A stretch of DNA of 57,748 bases from the NCBI GenBank assembly GCA_009733575.1, contig ML769774.1, forward strand, positions 1 to 57,748, written 5' to 3'. Below the pieces are notes generated by a model, which saw only the letters and a list, made by a program, of their open reading frames with translations, did not search any database and was not told where the DNA came from. This DNA is from Gymnopus androsaceus JB14 (lineage: Eukaryota; Basidiomycota; Agaricomycetes; Agaricales; Omphalotaceae). Positions 44,834 through 55,752 of this stretch are shown here, one piece after another. Position numbers and translations under genes: made by a program. Each line of letters opens with the position of its first letter. Within the stretch, counting starts at the first letter, position 1.

Positions 44834-45384
44834 CTTCCTTAGCTCTTCCTCATGGCAATGCCATTCAATGTCAGACAGGGCAAAACTCTCTCTAAATACT
44901 CTGTAATAGTTGTCAACTCGACATTCCCAAGTGACATCAACGAGAGCGGTAAGCAGGGCAAGAGCATGCTGGTGGATAGCATAATGCCATCTGGCTTCGT
45001 ATTTTTGAAGATATCCATCCAGGCTCATATAATTGTCCAGCGGTGGGGATGCCGCTTCCATTGGGAGACATGCTAAAACCTCCACTTTGGCTTGGTAGTG
45101 ATCAATGATGAGCTTCGTCACCCCAGAATTCTTCTTGATTGCCAGAAGGATTAACTCTTTGGCTCTGTTGCAGGATGCTTGGTAATCGGCAGCCGTTAGC
45201 TGGAAAGGAGGCTGAGGAGCAGAGTCAACAGGAATGGATGTGTTATGGACAGGAGAGGATTCGAGTTGACTGGCGTCAGCGGGAACCACCTGTGCACGAG
45301 GCAAGGTTGGGGCTGCGGAATCTTGGGTTTACGACCACCGCTGCTCATTCGAGCGGTTTGGGGTTGACGAGGTTGATGAGCCAT
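44834..45384 (-). pseudogene. Unidentified gene cut by the gypsy-1 LTR and frameshifted
   Basis: The ATG at 45384 opens a Gln/Pro/Arg-rich N-terminus (MAHQPRQPQTARMSSGGRK). A one-base frame change near 45305 leads into a region with TAADYQASCNRAKELILLAI, LIIDHYQAKVEVLACLPMEA and a helical stretch ending in CHEEELRK. There the LTR at 44833 begins and replaces the C-terminus. No family is recognised. About 212 bp upstream of its start is the 20-mer GTTTAAGGTCATTGCGGACC, also seen about 219 bp upstream of the KDZ start in a shortened form, so it may be part of a related DNA element. Confidence 0.5.
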
Positions 45385-45766
45385 CAGTTCTGTCAAACAT
45401 TCCGTTAGATAGCGTTCAAGAAACAAAACGACGATGTACTTGGATGGTTTGGGGTTGAAATTGATAGAACTGAGGAAGATGGTGAGCAAGGGTAAGAAGA
45501 TTGAACTTAAAAAGCAAAACGAAAGATTACCCACCTGTTCGTGCACAACCAAGCACGCATTGTTTACTCACCACCTATTGTTGCACCAATTCGTAGTTTA
45601 AGGTCATTGCGGACCGCGTTTCAGGGTCTCCCTAAAGGGGCATGAGTGTGCCAGCTTTGCACAAAGGGAAAGTTCAGCGATGAAAACAGCGTCGCCAATG
45701 AATAATAGACAATGGGGAAGCAGTGGGAGTGGAGCAATGTTGAAGTTAAGGAGAGAAATGAAAAGG

Positions 45767-45806
45767 CGTGATGTAATGCTCAGTTACTCCTGAGCGTTAC
45801 ATCACG
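45767..45806. other. 17-bp-stem hairpin
   Basis: CGTGATGTAATGCTCAG pairs with CTGAGCGTTACATCACG (one G-T type mismatch) around the loop TTACTC. It lies between the truncated gene at 44834-45384 and the Spt5-like gene, and may be the joined ends of a tiny element or a regulatory hairpin. Confidence 0.7.
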
Positions 45807-46048
45807 TCTTTACATTTTTCTTTTGAACTTTGACATCGCTGCTGTAAGTGTCTTCCCTCGTCGTTTATTGTAGCTTAGAAGTAGCCAGAATAACTCTCCT
45901 GATACTGTCCGAATGATTGAGAGGGCTGAAGACCCAAAAAACGCGTTTACGAACGTAAAAAAAGTGAAAAATATGGAGAGAGACTATGTCAGACAGGATG
46001 ACCTCCATGTACTATGCTAATTGAGAATTTTCCATAGGTAATAGCTAT

Positions 46049-49000
46049 ATGCCCTCGATGGCGAGCAGTTCATCGACTAGACATATTGAACAGTCATCTG
46101 CGGTACGTATGCTCATATCTAATATTTATGTATCACTTATTTATCATACTTCCTTAGCTATCCCGCTCAATATTGGTCAATGTCGAAGCCAAAGAATCTG
46201 ATGCCCTTGATGATGAACCATCCGACTTGGACGACGACGAAGCTACTGCAGCCGAACGCGCGCGCCAGGCCGCTGAGAGCGTACCTCTCCAGAGACATGA
46301 TGAAATTAGTGAGGTGCTACGAGTAGCAAATGAATGGGAGAAGTTTGCAGTGGAGCAAAACCGGAGAGTGCAGGAACAGCAGGAACAAAATCGAGAGAGA
46401 CCATTACGTGAAAGTGGTAAACGAAAAATTGATTCTCCAGCTGCACCATCTCCTCGTAAGCGGGCTCGAGCAAAATCCTCATCTCCTCCGCCCAATACAT
46501 TCCGGGAAGGAGTGCCGACTGCGAAGGGCATTTATTTTATTTACCTTCCAGAGATTCCTGGAGAGAACGAGTTGCAGCGCGAAACACACATCTATGAGGC
46601 TTCCGAGCCCATTATAGCTGCCGTTGATAAAGAAGTACTCGCTGAAATGACTGCCCAACGTTCCACTCCTGCAGCATCCGCCGCCACTTCTATGCATCAA
46701 GGCTTGGCTTCTGCATACTCCTCTCCCATTCCAATGCCTCCAGCAGCTCAGATTGATGAAGAATGGACTGGCGGAGCTTCCACACCTACTAAAGCTCCTG
46801 CCCATACCTGTTCTCCTCCTGCTCCACGAGCTCGTTCGCCTAAAGTCCCCACCTTGTAAGTCAGTGTATCATGCATGCAAATTTAGGTTTTTCTAATTGT
46901 TTTGATTTACAGTGATCCCTGCATAGCACAAGGGTGGAAAATCATGCAGAGGATGTTGACAGACGCCGAGCTGAAGCTCCCTGAGGCACGAAAAGAGGTC
47001 CACGAGCTCTTTGGCGATGACTACGAGAACAACATATGGACCATGCTCAACAAAATAAACGACTTGGATCCCAATGAGTTTGAGACCATGAAAGGTGCAA
47101 TTGAGAAGGAAGTCGAAGGAAAGATGGCTCTAGCAAATGATGCGGATGTTGAGATGCGTTCTCTGTCTGCCAGGATAACCAAGGATGAAGGCCAAGGAGA
47201 ACAGGGGGAGAGGGAAACAGTGTATTTAGACACACACTCAGCTTGTCTAGAGCAACAGCTACATGAACAGCAACTTCTTGCACAATGGATAGCACAGAGC
47301 CACGATGCTACCATAAACCCCCTGGATTACCAGGTTTTTAGCATAGCATGTTGGGTAAGTTTCATTTTCATTTGTAGTTCACAATTTGTCCATTCTGACT
47401 TGCATTGAAGCAAGGAAGCGAACTCGATGCCTTCAACAAGATATCAACTGATATCGAGGCTGGTAGAGTTCATGCTAGCATCCTCCAATGTGTATTCAAA
47501 TCTCGCTATCCGGGATGCATGTACATTCAAGCATATAGTATGTTGCCCAAGCATACGAAGCTTGCTGGCTATTTACGAACTGTACCAGGCCTTCTCTATC
47601 GACACTCTTTCAAAACCAGTTTCCCCAATGAAAATGCATGGTCCCGGCAGATTGAAAAAATCAAACGAGAACCACCGCCAGTCTTGAATGCACTTGATCT
47701 AGCCATGCCCATACATATGCGCGTCGAGGATGTTCGTTATGATGCTAACGCTCTAGAAACAGTATATGAAGCAAACCTTCTGCATGTGGATGCGAACAAC
47801 GTTCCACCTACAATTTGTGAAATGACCTTCCGGGGGCACTTGGGCCATAATCAAGTCGGGTCGGTACAAAGGGGACTTGGGGGTTGTCCTCAACGATGAT
47901 TTCAACGAAATCAATACTTCCCTCTACGCCCTAGTGGCAGTTGTACCTCGTATCAGGTACCCCAGCTTATCACGGACTCGACCTCCTAAAGCTCCTCTTC
48001 CAATCGACTTCAGCCTTTCCCCTCGTATTGCTTGGGCATCTTTAATTGCCTCCAGAAATGTCAACATCACAGTAAATTGTATAAAGCCAACATGTTCTAA
48101 AGGATTCGATTGTGACCACCAAGAAAATTATAGGAAGCGCTATCAGTTGTATGGCCAGACAGTATGGGGAGGGTTTGTGCTGCTCACAGTCAAACTCGAG
48201 GCCCTGGACTTAGCACTCCGAGTGCCAGATGATGATTTTGCAATTTTCACAACCATTGCAGAAGGTGATTGTCTCGGCAGAATCCCTCCTCTCACTTCCT
48301 GGACCTTTCAGGAGAAGGAGACTGTAATATTGAGGCACCCCCGCATCCCCACGGCGTTACCTGTTATGCACTGGGAGGAGGATCTGGGGAAGCTCACGGA
48401 TGGTGCAGAAGGAGTAATTCAGAAAGTGGGTGAACTGGTGTGCGACATTGCATTCAAGGAGAAGGGGGAAGTGGTAGATGTCCGTTCAGTGGCATACTGC
48501 CACTTGGTGAAAAAGCTGGTTGTAGGCCAGACAGTGAGATTGGCTACAGGGGTTTGCGATCTCAAAGAAATCCAGTGGATTCAACAGGGAGATTCTGGCG
48601 TGTTAACTGTCAAGGAGAGACGACTGGAGTTGGCAAACAATGAGAGACTTATCTCAAGCGTATACATGCATCCCTCATGGGCCCAGCGTTAGTGTTTGGA
48701 TCCAGGCGCTTTCACTCATCATCACACTAAATCCTAACAGCATTGTTGACATGTCATATACCCTGACTCTTTCTTCTGGCTTTCGCTAACAGCTCTCTTA
48801 TCCCCTCTCACACAATAGCTTGTGATATCCGCGACGTTTCAGTGGTTGACCGCAATCATTGGCAAGTCACAGAAAACAAGACTAAAAGCCTTCAGACTCT
48901 TTCTCCAGAAGAGTACTTTGCGCAAAGTGCACTCAGCAAATCTGGTTGTATTCCATGGCTTGGTGTGAGGGTGTTTCTTCGCACCTGTGAAAGGGAGGAT

Positions 49001-49529
49001 TGTTCGGGATGGAGGGGCGAGGTCATATATATCGCGCAAGATGTTGAAAACAGTGCAAATTACTTTGTTCTCGTTCACTGGAACCATACTTTTTGGGGAG
49101 ACCAGTTATTTGATTGGTGTAATTACAACAATGTCCTCCGCACGGATAACCATGGACTTCTCCATGAATTCACTCCCTATTCCAGTACATTGCCTTGGAA
49201 AGGAGTTACGGTAAAGGTTGTCAAACAAGGAGTTTACAAGGATTGCGAGGGAGTGGTACAGGATGCTAGAGCCGACTTACTTTTGGATCGCGACACGGTT
49301 AGCGGAATTTCAGTCCAGATTTGTTTCAATGATGGTGATCTAGTTGGTGAAAATCGTACTGCATGGGTTGATTACCACTACGTCCGCCGCTGCGACACCA
49401 AGCTGATGCGTTTTCTCCATGACTCTGTCATTGGAGACAAAGGTTCGAAATCATACTACACTTTCAAACTGGGATACCAACCCGGGTACTCATTGGAAGA
49501 GACCAGCACATGGGAATGTGCAGCTAGAC
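46049..49529 (+). pseudogene. Spt5-like protein gene (NGN + KOW), C-terminus lost to an LTR insertion
   Basis: The ATG at 46049 starts exon 1 (46049-46102). Introns 46103-46157, 46856-46912 and 47355-47410 keep the frame. The N-terminal region is acidic then Arg/Glu-rich with a basic KRKID...RKRARAK patch, as in Spt5. A helical linker is followed by an NGN-like block (SILQCVFKSRYPGCMYIQAY, then TKLAGYLRTVPGLLY). A KOW motif, GRYKGDLGVVLND, comes at about 47862, reached by a one-base frame change; later there is another KOW, VKVVKQGVYKDCEGVV, at about 49207-49255. A further intron probably lies between about 48660 and 48825. The frame is cut at 49529 by the gypsy-2 LTR. True Spt5 pairs with Spt4 and RNA polymerase II; this divergent copy lies among transposons and is probably element-borne. 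Frame break and truncation make it non-functional here. Confidence 0.7.
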
Positions 49530-50749
49530 GATATTGTAGTTGTACTGTTCTGATAGTAGCCAGAAGCTAGAATCTGAATCAGCACTGTTTTGTGCGAGGT
49601 TCTTTAGTGAGTTGTCAAGGATTCCTCCTTTGAATTAAGCCAAACTTGTTAAGTTGAAGTAAGACTTTGATTTCACAAAGTAGAACTTGTTAAAAGAAAG
49701 GGGGCTTTGCTTTTCAGCAAACAACAAGTTCTAGGAAATGCTTTACAGCAGGACAACAGGGGTTTTATGGCCAAGTGCCAATATAGGAGAACAATAGGAC
49801 CAAGTGTCCAAAACAATAGGCCAAGTGCCTTTCAAAACAATGGGACCAAGTGTCCAAAACAATAAGACCAAGTGTCTTTTCAACCAAACAATGTTCACAC
49901 TATAATTAGTGGGCCAACTTTTTATTGGAGAATTAAAGACCTGAGAGCGACAAACTATCAACTCAAAGTAACTTTCTTCACAAACAGCTACCAGTGGAAT
50001 TACTGCTGTTGCTTCACTGAAAGAACCCTGCAATTGGTTTTCACAATTGGTACAGAAACCTCTGAGATTGTAGCCTTTGTGGGGAATACTAATCTGGGGA
50101 AAACACAACACACTGTGATCCCTTATATACCTACTGGGGCCTTTTCTATAAATAGTAACTATGTACAGTAATATGGATCAATAAGCGAGATATGAGATGA
50201 GTAAGATGCAAAAATAGTGTTTGTAATACAGGGTATATCAGTCATCCAAAGGATCACTAAGCCTTTCATGTTTACTCAGCTTAAGGGCATTACTAACGTG
50301 TATCTGTAAGCACCTTTTGCTGTATCAATAAGCCAACTTGTTTTGTATGAATCAGCATGCATATATGCTTACTGATCCATATCTTTATAACCACCAATTT
50401 AGATCCAGACTATAATCTAGCTTTAAGCCTAGTATGTCTCATGGACTACACCTCCACTTGTGAACATATAAGTTCCCTTGAATATGCAATAACAAATTCT
50501 AGCCTCATCTTGAGTGATCTATAGCAAATTCTAGAATCACCCTCATAGGACTTTTAATGAAGTGCAGTGTGCGATATATGCATGTATACCATACACAATG
50601 CTACTCCAGTGGGTACAATAGACTGCAACATGCTTTGGCTAACAGTTTGGGACTCACTATAGCCCTTAGGGTCCAAAATACAAAGTAGATATGCTTGAAA
50701 TAGCAAGATCTAGATTATACAGGCCTGGCCATAAAACTGGCGTAATATC
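49530..50749 (-). repeat. 3' LTR of gypsy-2 (about 1220 bp)
   Basis: It is bounded by the inverted hexamer GATATT...AATATC. The first 229 bases match 57520-57748 with one visible change. It contains about four tandem copies of a unit of roughly 25 bp around AACAATAGGACCAAGTGTCC (49785-49885). The edge at 50749 is set by the polypurine tract that follows; the edge at 49530 is set by the PBS next to the other LTR. Confidence 0.88.
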
Positions 50750-50795
50750 TCCCCCAAACTAAAAGTTCTGACCGTCCTCGGTCATAGTAATGCTT
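50750..50795 (-). promoter_or_regulatory. Polypurine tract of gypsy-2 followed by a hairpin
   Basis: On the minus strand TTTTAGTTTGGGGGA ends at the LTR edge. On the plus strand CTCCCCCAAACTAAAA (50749-50764) is followed after four bases by TGACCG-TCCT-CGGTCA (50769-50784). The same 16-mer plus a hairpin of different sequence recurs at 53069-53105. Confidence 0.85.
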
Positions 50796-51115
50796 CTAAA
50801 AGACTTTCACTATGCCTCAAGTCTTGGGTTCAATGGCCTTGACAATTTTACATCCAAGTTCAACAAGTTTCAATGAGTTCTGAGAACATCACTTTAGCCA
50901 TCAGTCTAGAATTTGGTTCTAGACCATTTTCAAACTTTTATTCCGCTTTTTATCATCATTTTCTGGCAATCAAAGTCCGGCTGGAAGGCTGGAGTCACTG
51001 CAGAACGGTGCCATCCGGAATTTCAAATGATGTCCAACTAATATATAATCTCGGAATTGGGCTCGGAATTTTATTCCCTTTCTTCCCTTTTCCTAGATTT
51101 TAACTGCCTACTGCC

Positions 51116-52912
51116 ATGTCCCTTGAAGACACTTCTGCTGCTACTGCTGGTGCTCTTGCCTCAGTTATTACAGCTGCTGCTAGCAGTGGAGTTGATAACA
51201 CCTTCCTTATTAAACAACATCGTTGTTTGATGAAGATTCAAGCCTCCATTGCACCTTACTATCTTCGAAATATGCAAGGACAAAATTCCGCACATAGGGT
51301 CTTGCCTATAGCTCAGTACCGTGCAGTATTTGAGTCCATTAGCAATAACCTAGTAAGTGCTTTTTCCACTTCTTTTTATCCAGGATCCTCAGGAGTTTAA
51401 TTCTAGATTCACTACCGGCAAGACTATGTCAAACCAGAGTTTAGGGAACCTTCCTACTCTTTGGATTTCTGGAAGGAACTTCAAAATTTTGCCAATGATG
51501 TCTTTGAAGATGACCCAGAATATCTTGCTGAGTGCAAGAGAAACTGGTTTGTCAATCCTCAGGCCCTCATTTTGTCGGTAAAACCATCAAGTTTCCTTTG
51601 TCCAACTTTATTTTTCATTGTAGAGTTTTGTGCTTTTTTCTAGAAACTCCGTCAACTGGATGATCCACTTCCTGATCCAACCATCCCTGGTTTCAAAAAC
51701 CCAGAGTTCATTCCCTTTGTGGCAACTAATGAACCTGGAGTCACCAAGACCACAGATGTGAATAAGGTAAGCACCATTTTATTTCTAGATTTTGCTATTT
51801 TAGCTTTTATCATCAGGCAACTTCTACCCAAAAGCGACGCCACTCTGATGGCTTAAACAGCAATTCTTCAGCTAGCATGACTGATGCCAATGCTTCAACT
51901 GTGAGTTATACTTCCTTCTTAAATTTCGAAGTTTTCATTGGGCATATCCATTTCTTAGTCTCACAAGAAGACTAAGATGGTTCCCTATGTGGAACTTCGA
52001 AGAATTTCAGATATCCCTACTGGAGATATGTCTGAGATTCCTGCTGTGGAGACAGACAAGGCCTCTGGCAAGTCCAGAACTCGGGTAGGTCCTTTTAGTC
52101 CAATATCTATCTTTTTGCCTTTCATTAACCATGCCTCTTAACAGGGCAAGGGTCTCCGAGACATGCGTGAGTCACGCTTTAGTGACGTTGTCACAGGTAT
52201 GAACTTTGTCATTCATCCTTTATTCCACCATTTAATTCTAGAACTTGAAGGTTTTACCTTCAGAGAGCCAAAATCAGGCCAAGTATTCAACTTTAACAAC
52301 TTGATCACTGTTAATCGGACCCTGGCACCGGTAAGTACCAAATTCTAGGGTTTTCCTTTTCTCTTTTTAACAACTTTTCACTGTATTAGGTTCATAACCG
52401 TGAACGGTGCAGTGGTTGTCTTGCCAAGGAAAAGAACTGTGTTCCTGTGGGACCAGGTCTCCCTTGTGATCCTTGTGGCAAAGCTGGTCGTGCTTGCTCC
52501 TGGAACAGGGAATTGAAGACCATTGACCCTCTTCTTGATCGTCTTGAGGCCATTGGCCATCAAGGTTACCAAGGTATGTCATAGTAACTGCTTTTAACTA
52601 GATTTTGCTCAAATCCTAATTTTCTAGCTCTTACTGCTGACATCCAGAACCTTCTAGGACTTCATCAGGCCTATGATGCTGCTTTGCAGGCTCATGAGAG
52701 CTCCAGGCAGTCACTTCTGGCTCTTGGTGATGCAATCAAGTTTGCTCAAGGCCGCATGCAACTCTGCCATGCATGACCCTCGACTTGTATTCCAACACTT
52801 GGAAAAGGATGACAACTTTAGTCCTACTGATGAAAATCTTGTAAAACTTGCTAGTATCCTTGGCTGGGAAACCTACATAGACACTGAGTCTCAACAAGAT
52901 GACACTAACTAG
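51116..52912 (+). CDS. Antisense intron-rich gene in gypsy-2: Zn2Cys6-like cluster protein
   Basis: The ATG at 51116 follows a TATA-like AATATATAAT at about 51040. Exons 51116-51352, 51407-51577, 51644 onward and about five more join through GT-AG introns of about 50-66 bp, several ending TTCTAG. The N-terminus is Ala/Ser/Thr-rich. Then come RQDYVKPEFREPSYSLDFWK, a Lys/Ser linker, a conserved-looking block (RDMRESRFSDVVTGMNFVIH), and a cysteine cluster CSGC-x6-C-x8-CDPC-x6-C (about 52412-52500) with the spacing of fungal Zn(II)2Cys6 DNA-binding domains. The C-terminus DPRLVFQHLEKDDNFSPTD lies one base out of frame from the previous exon near 52745, so there is a frameshift or an unresolved small intron. 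It is antisense to the host element. The function is unknown; a DNA-binding role is inferred. Confidence 0.65.
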
Positions 52913-53068
52913 AATTAGAGTAGTCAACCCAATTCCTTATTCAACTTTCTCTTATAATCTAGATTTTGCCCTCCTATTTTGAAGACTGAATTCTAGATTT
53001 TGCCAACTTCTTGATTTAGAACAATACTCAACTTCTAAGTCTGAGTTAGGATTGCATTAATAATGCCT

Positions 53069-53105
53069 CCTCCCCCAAACTAAAAATATCAACTGTCCCA
53101 GTTGA
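53069..53105. promoter_or_regulatory. Second PPT-like 16-mer with matched hairpin
   Basis: CTCCCCCAAACTAAAA is identical to the tract at the LTR edge. After a short spacer comes TCAACTG-TCC-CAGTTGA. The stem sequence differs from the first copy but pairing and loop are kept. It lies about 225-260 bp upstream of the next antisense gene and could be an internal polypurine tract (minus strand) or a promoter element (plus strand). Confidence 0.7.
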
Positions 53106-53236
53106 CTAAACACATTTTTAGTCATCCACAAAGCTGCTGAACAATCAATGCCAAGTGGATGATAAAGCAGTGTAGCTTACTCGGAAAATTACCAAGTTTA
53201 TTCCCACTCTTTTGCTACCCTGAACATTGTCCAGAG

Positions 53237-53246
53237 ATATAAAAGG
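53237..53246 (+). promoter_or_regulatory. TATA-like box for the gene at 53329
   Basis: ATATAAAAGG lies about 90 bp upstream of the ATG at 53329, a normal distance for a fungal TATA promoter with a short leader. It supports independent plus-strand transcription of the passenger gene. Confidence 0.55.
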
Positions 53247-53328
53247 ACTGTGATTTGTCCACTTAGAGAACAACCCACATCACCTCTACTGCTTTCTATC
53301 CTTTTGCTAGAATCTGCACTTCATTACA

Positions 53329-54520
53329 ATGCCCCCCAAAGCTATGGATCAGTCCCAGATTGAAACTTATCTCACAACTCTGGCTAAGAGACGTCGCAAT
53401 TTGGAGTACAATGTCAAAGAGGATGGATCCAAGAAAATAATCTATGAGTGTGCTATTGCACTTGGAGACTTCTTGGCAAGTTTGACCACCACTTATCTAA
53501 TTCTAGCTTTTGCTAATTTCAACCTTCTTTTGTTTTTCAAGACTTCCACTGTCAACATTCCTCAAATGGTCAATACAGAGGTTCTGTATACTGCCTATGG
53601 GGATGCAGTCAAGCATTTGAAGTCTGTCCAGGACATGGAAGACATGGCCAAAATCAATAGCTACCACAAGGCCAATGAGTTTTATACTCACTTGGGAAGT
53701 TTGCGCAACAAACCCAAGGCCAAACCCAAAAAGGTATAATGTCTTTTTCTAGTATTTGGTTATTCTAACTATCACTCATGCTTCAGAGGTCTGAGCCAAA
53801 GTCTAAGGAAGTCATAGAGGACTCTGACAGCTCTGATGATGAAGTCAAGGAGGTTGACCCAACTGATCCAGACACTGTGGTAAATACATTGTACTTTGTT
53901 CATCTTCTTCTAGAATTTGACTTGGTACATATCTTATTAGATGAAGGACTCCACCACTCAGTCTAGTGCTTTGTCCAAGCTCAAATTCAGTAAAGGAGCA
54001 TCTGCAGGAACTACTTCCAAAGGAGGCATTGCCATAGTATGTCCATTTCAACTTTCTAGATTTTGCCTCCAGTCCTGATACATAAATCTAGGACCAGAAT
54101 GGCAGGCTATCCACGGTGAGACTTCACTACTCAGACATTCCTGGCATGGATGTTGAGGCTCCTGTCTACCACCGGGCTAATTACTATCTTATGAAGGCTG
54201 CTGCACCACCTTCTACTGAGGGGTTTACACCTTATGTCTCCCCATTGAAGAGACCCAGATACTCCGAGGATCCCAGAGTGTTATTCAGGCCTGAGACTGA
54301 GGGTGAGCAGTTTAATCCTCCCTTGATTCGTCCAGCCTCTATGTCTCTTTATGAGACTCTAGTTGTCCATCATGGCTACCAACTAGGTTATGCCAACTTT
54401 TTGGATGAACTTGGTTTAAACTGGGAAGCACAATCTTGGCGTGGCTATCAATGGTTAAAAGACATTGTAGCACATCATGATTGTGATTCTGGAGGGGAGT
54501 GTGGCTGCCATGATGCATAA
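53329..54520 (+). CDS. Antisense intron-containing gene in gypsy-2, second ORF
   Basis: The ATG at 53329 begins MPPKAMDQSQIETYLTTLAK. Introns (about 53476-53541, 53735-53787, 53880-53940 and 54037-54092) have GT-AG or GC-AG edges and leave one open frame. Order: a helical N-terminal block, a segment with VKHLKSVQDMEDMAKINSYH, a basic patch KPKAKPKK, an acidic Ser stretch (EDSDSSDDEVKEVD), a Ser/Thr/Lys linker, and a compact C-terminal domain with LYETLVVHHGYQLGYANFLDE and a final Cys/His-containing tail CDSGGECGCHD. The family is not recognised. Every intron carries a CTAG-type word such as TTCTAGATTTTGC. It lies downstream of and parallel to the Zn2Cys6-like gene, on the strand opposite integrase. 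Confidence 0.6.
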
Positions 54521-54631
54521 TCTAGCACCAACTCTCTCTCTCTTTCATTTCCTTCTTTATTTTATTTATTTTAAGTCCGTGGCTCTGGTTGTTGTCAATT
54601 ACTAGATTCTGACTATTCTTGCTGATTCTAG

Positions 54632-54930
54632 CTGAGTACAAAGAGGCCTATGACCAACGACTCAATGCTGAAATCAACATGATTGCTGGATATCCGGAAC
54701 CAGATTATGCTACATTGCACAATGATGTCCTTCGATCTCTCAACAACCGTCACCGCTTGGACTGGATCCATCACCGTGCTATGGCCTATTATGATCGTCA
54801 GGCTGCACAGAGTGCTTGGGACCTTTACCAATCCACCAACGCAATTATGTTTGATCGTGGTCTCAAAATCCGTCAGGAGGAACGGGCTAATGGTGACAAG
54901 GATATCACAGCATCTGCTCCTACTGTCTAG
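54632..54930 (+). CDS. Possible 3' exon or separate small gene in gypsy-2
   Basis: About 99 codons follow a TTCTAG acceptor: AEYKEAYDQRLNAEINMIAG, a His/Arg-rich helical region (RHRLDWIHHRAMAYYDRQ) and a charged C-terminus ending ASAPTV. The composition is protein-like, but no good donor links it to the preceding gene, which already has a stop at 54518. It could be an alternative last exon or the remnant of a third gene. No family is recognised. Confidence 0.45.
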
Positions 54931-55113
54931 GCAATTATAGATTTTAACATAGTGCCATCATTGACTTTCTAGATTTTATAAAAGCTCCACTTTCACAACA
55001 TTTTATTTATTGACCTGTAGCATTTTCTAGTTTTTACTGCTCAGATACTTCCAACCTCTTTGTACTTACTTACAGCCTAGATTTAGACTGTAGCTCTAGA
55101 TTCAACTCTAGAT

Positions 55114-55752
55114 TTATTTCCTACTTCTTAATTTTCTTGTTTCCCATGCCTCTCCATCTAAAATGTCAAGTACATGTTCTTCATCTTCAGGAGTGTCCAT
55201 AGGATCACCAATTTCTAGATCTTCATTGTCTAAATCTTCAACCCATTCTTCTCCAGAATCATTTTCTGGTATTCTGAGATTTGGGATTGAGTCAAAAATA
55301 AAGTCTTTGCCTTTTTCTAGTTTTTCAACATCAAGATCTTCTATCATCTTGTCCAGTTGAGTACTAGATAGATCAATGAGATCATGTATGTTTTCAGGCA
55401 GCTCAATTGGTTCATATCTTGCAAAGTGTGGTAACACTCTGAATGCTCCAACCTTCTCCTTCAACACTGTACCATCCATTTCAGCTATGACATATGAGCC
55501 TCCTCTAGTACGTCGGATTACCACCATGGGTCCTCTATACCTAGGATACATCTTTCTGTCAAGGCTGTCTTCAATTTGAGAATGCCTCACCTGTACTAGT
55601 GTACCAGGCTTGAAATCATAATCTTTGATGACATTCTTAAATTCTAGCTCAAACTTTCTCAGTTCTTGCCGTTTATTTTCATCCACCTTTTTAATCATAT
55701 CCATAACATGGGTACGATGTTTTGCCAGTGCTTGTGCATGGTAACCCAACAA
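55114..55752 (-). pseudogene. C-terminal tail of Ty3/gypsy integrase (gypsy-2)
   Basis: A 212-residue frame whose first part is the post-catalytic region of a gypsy integrase: LAKHRTHVMDMIKKV, FKPGTLVQVRHSQIE, and the SH3-like block MYPRYRGPMVVIRRTRGGSYV with FRVLPHFARYEP. An acidic tail with DSGEEWVEDLDNED ends in LRSRK. Nothing of the catalytic core, RT, protease or gag is readable on either side, so this is an internal-deletion remnant. The surviving frame is open and fixes the coding strand of the element as minus. Confidence 0.85.
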
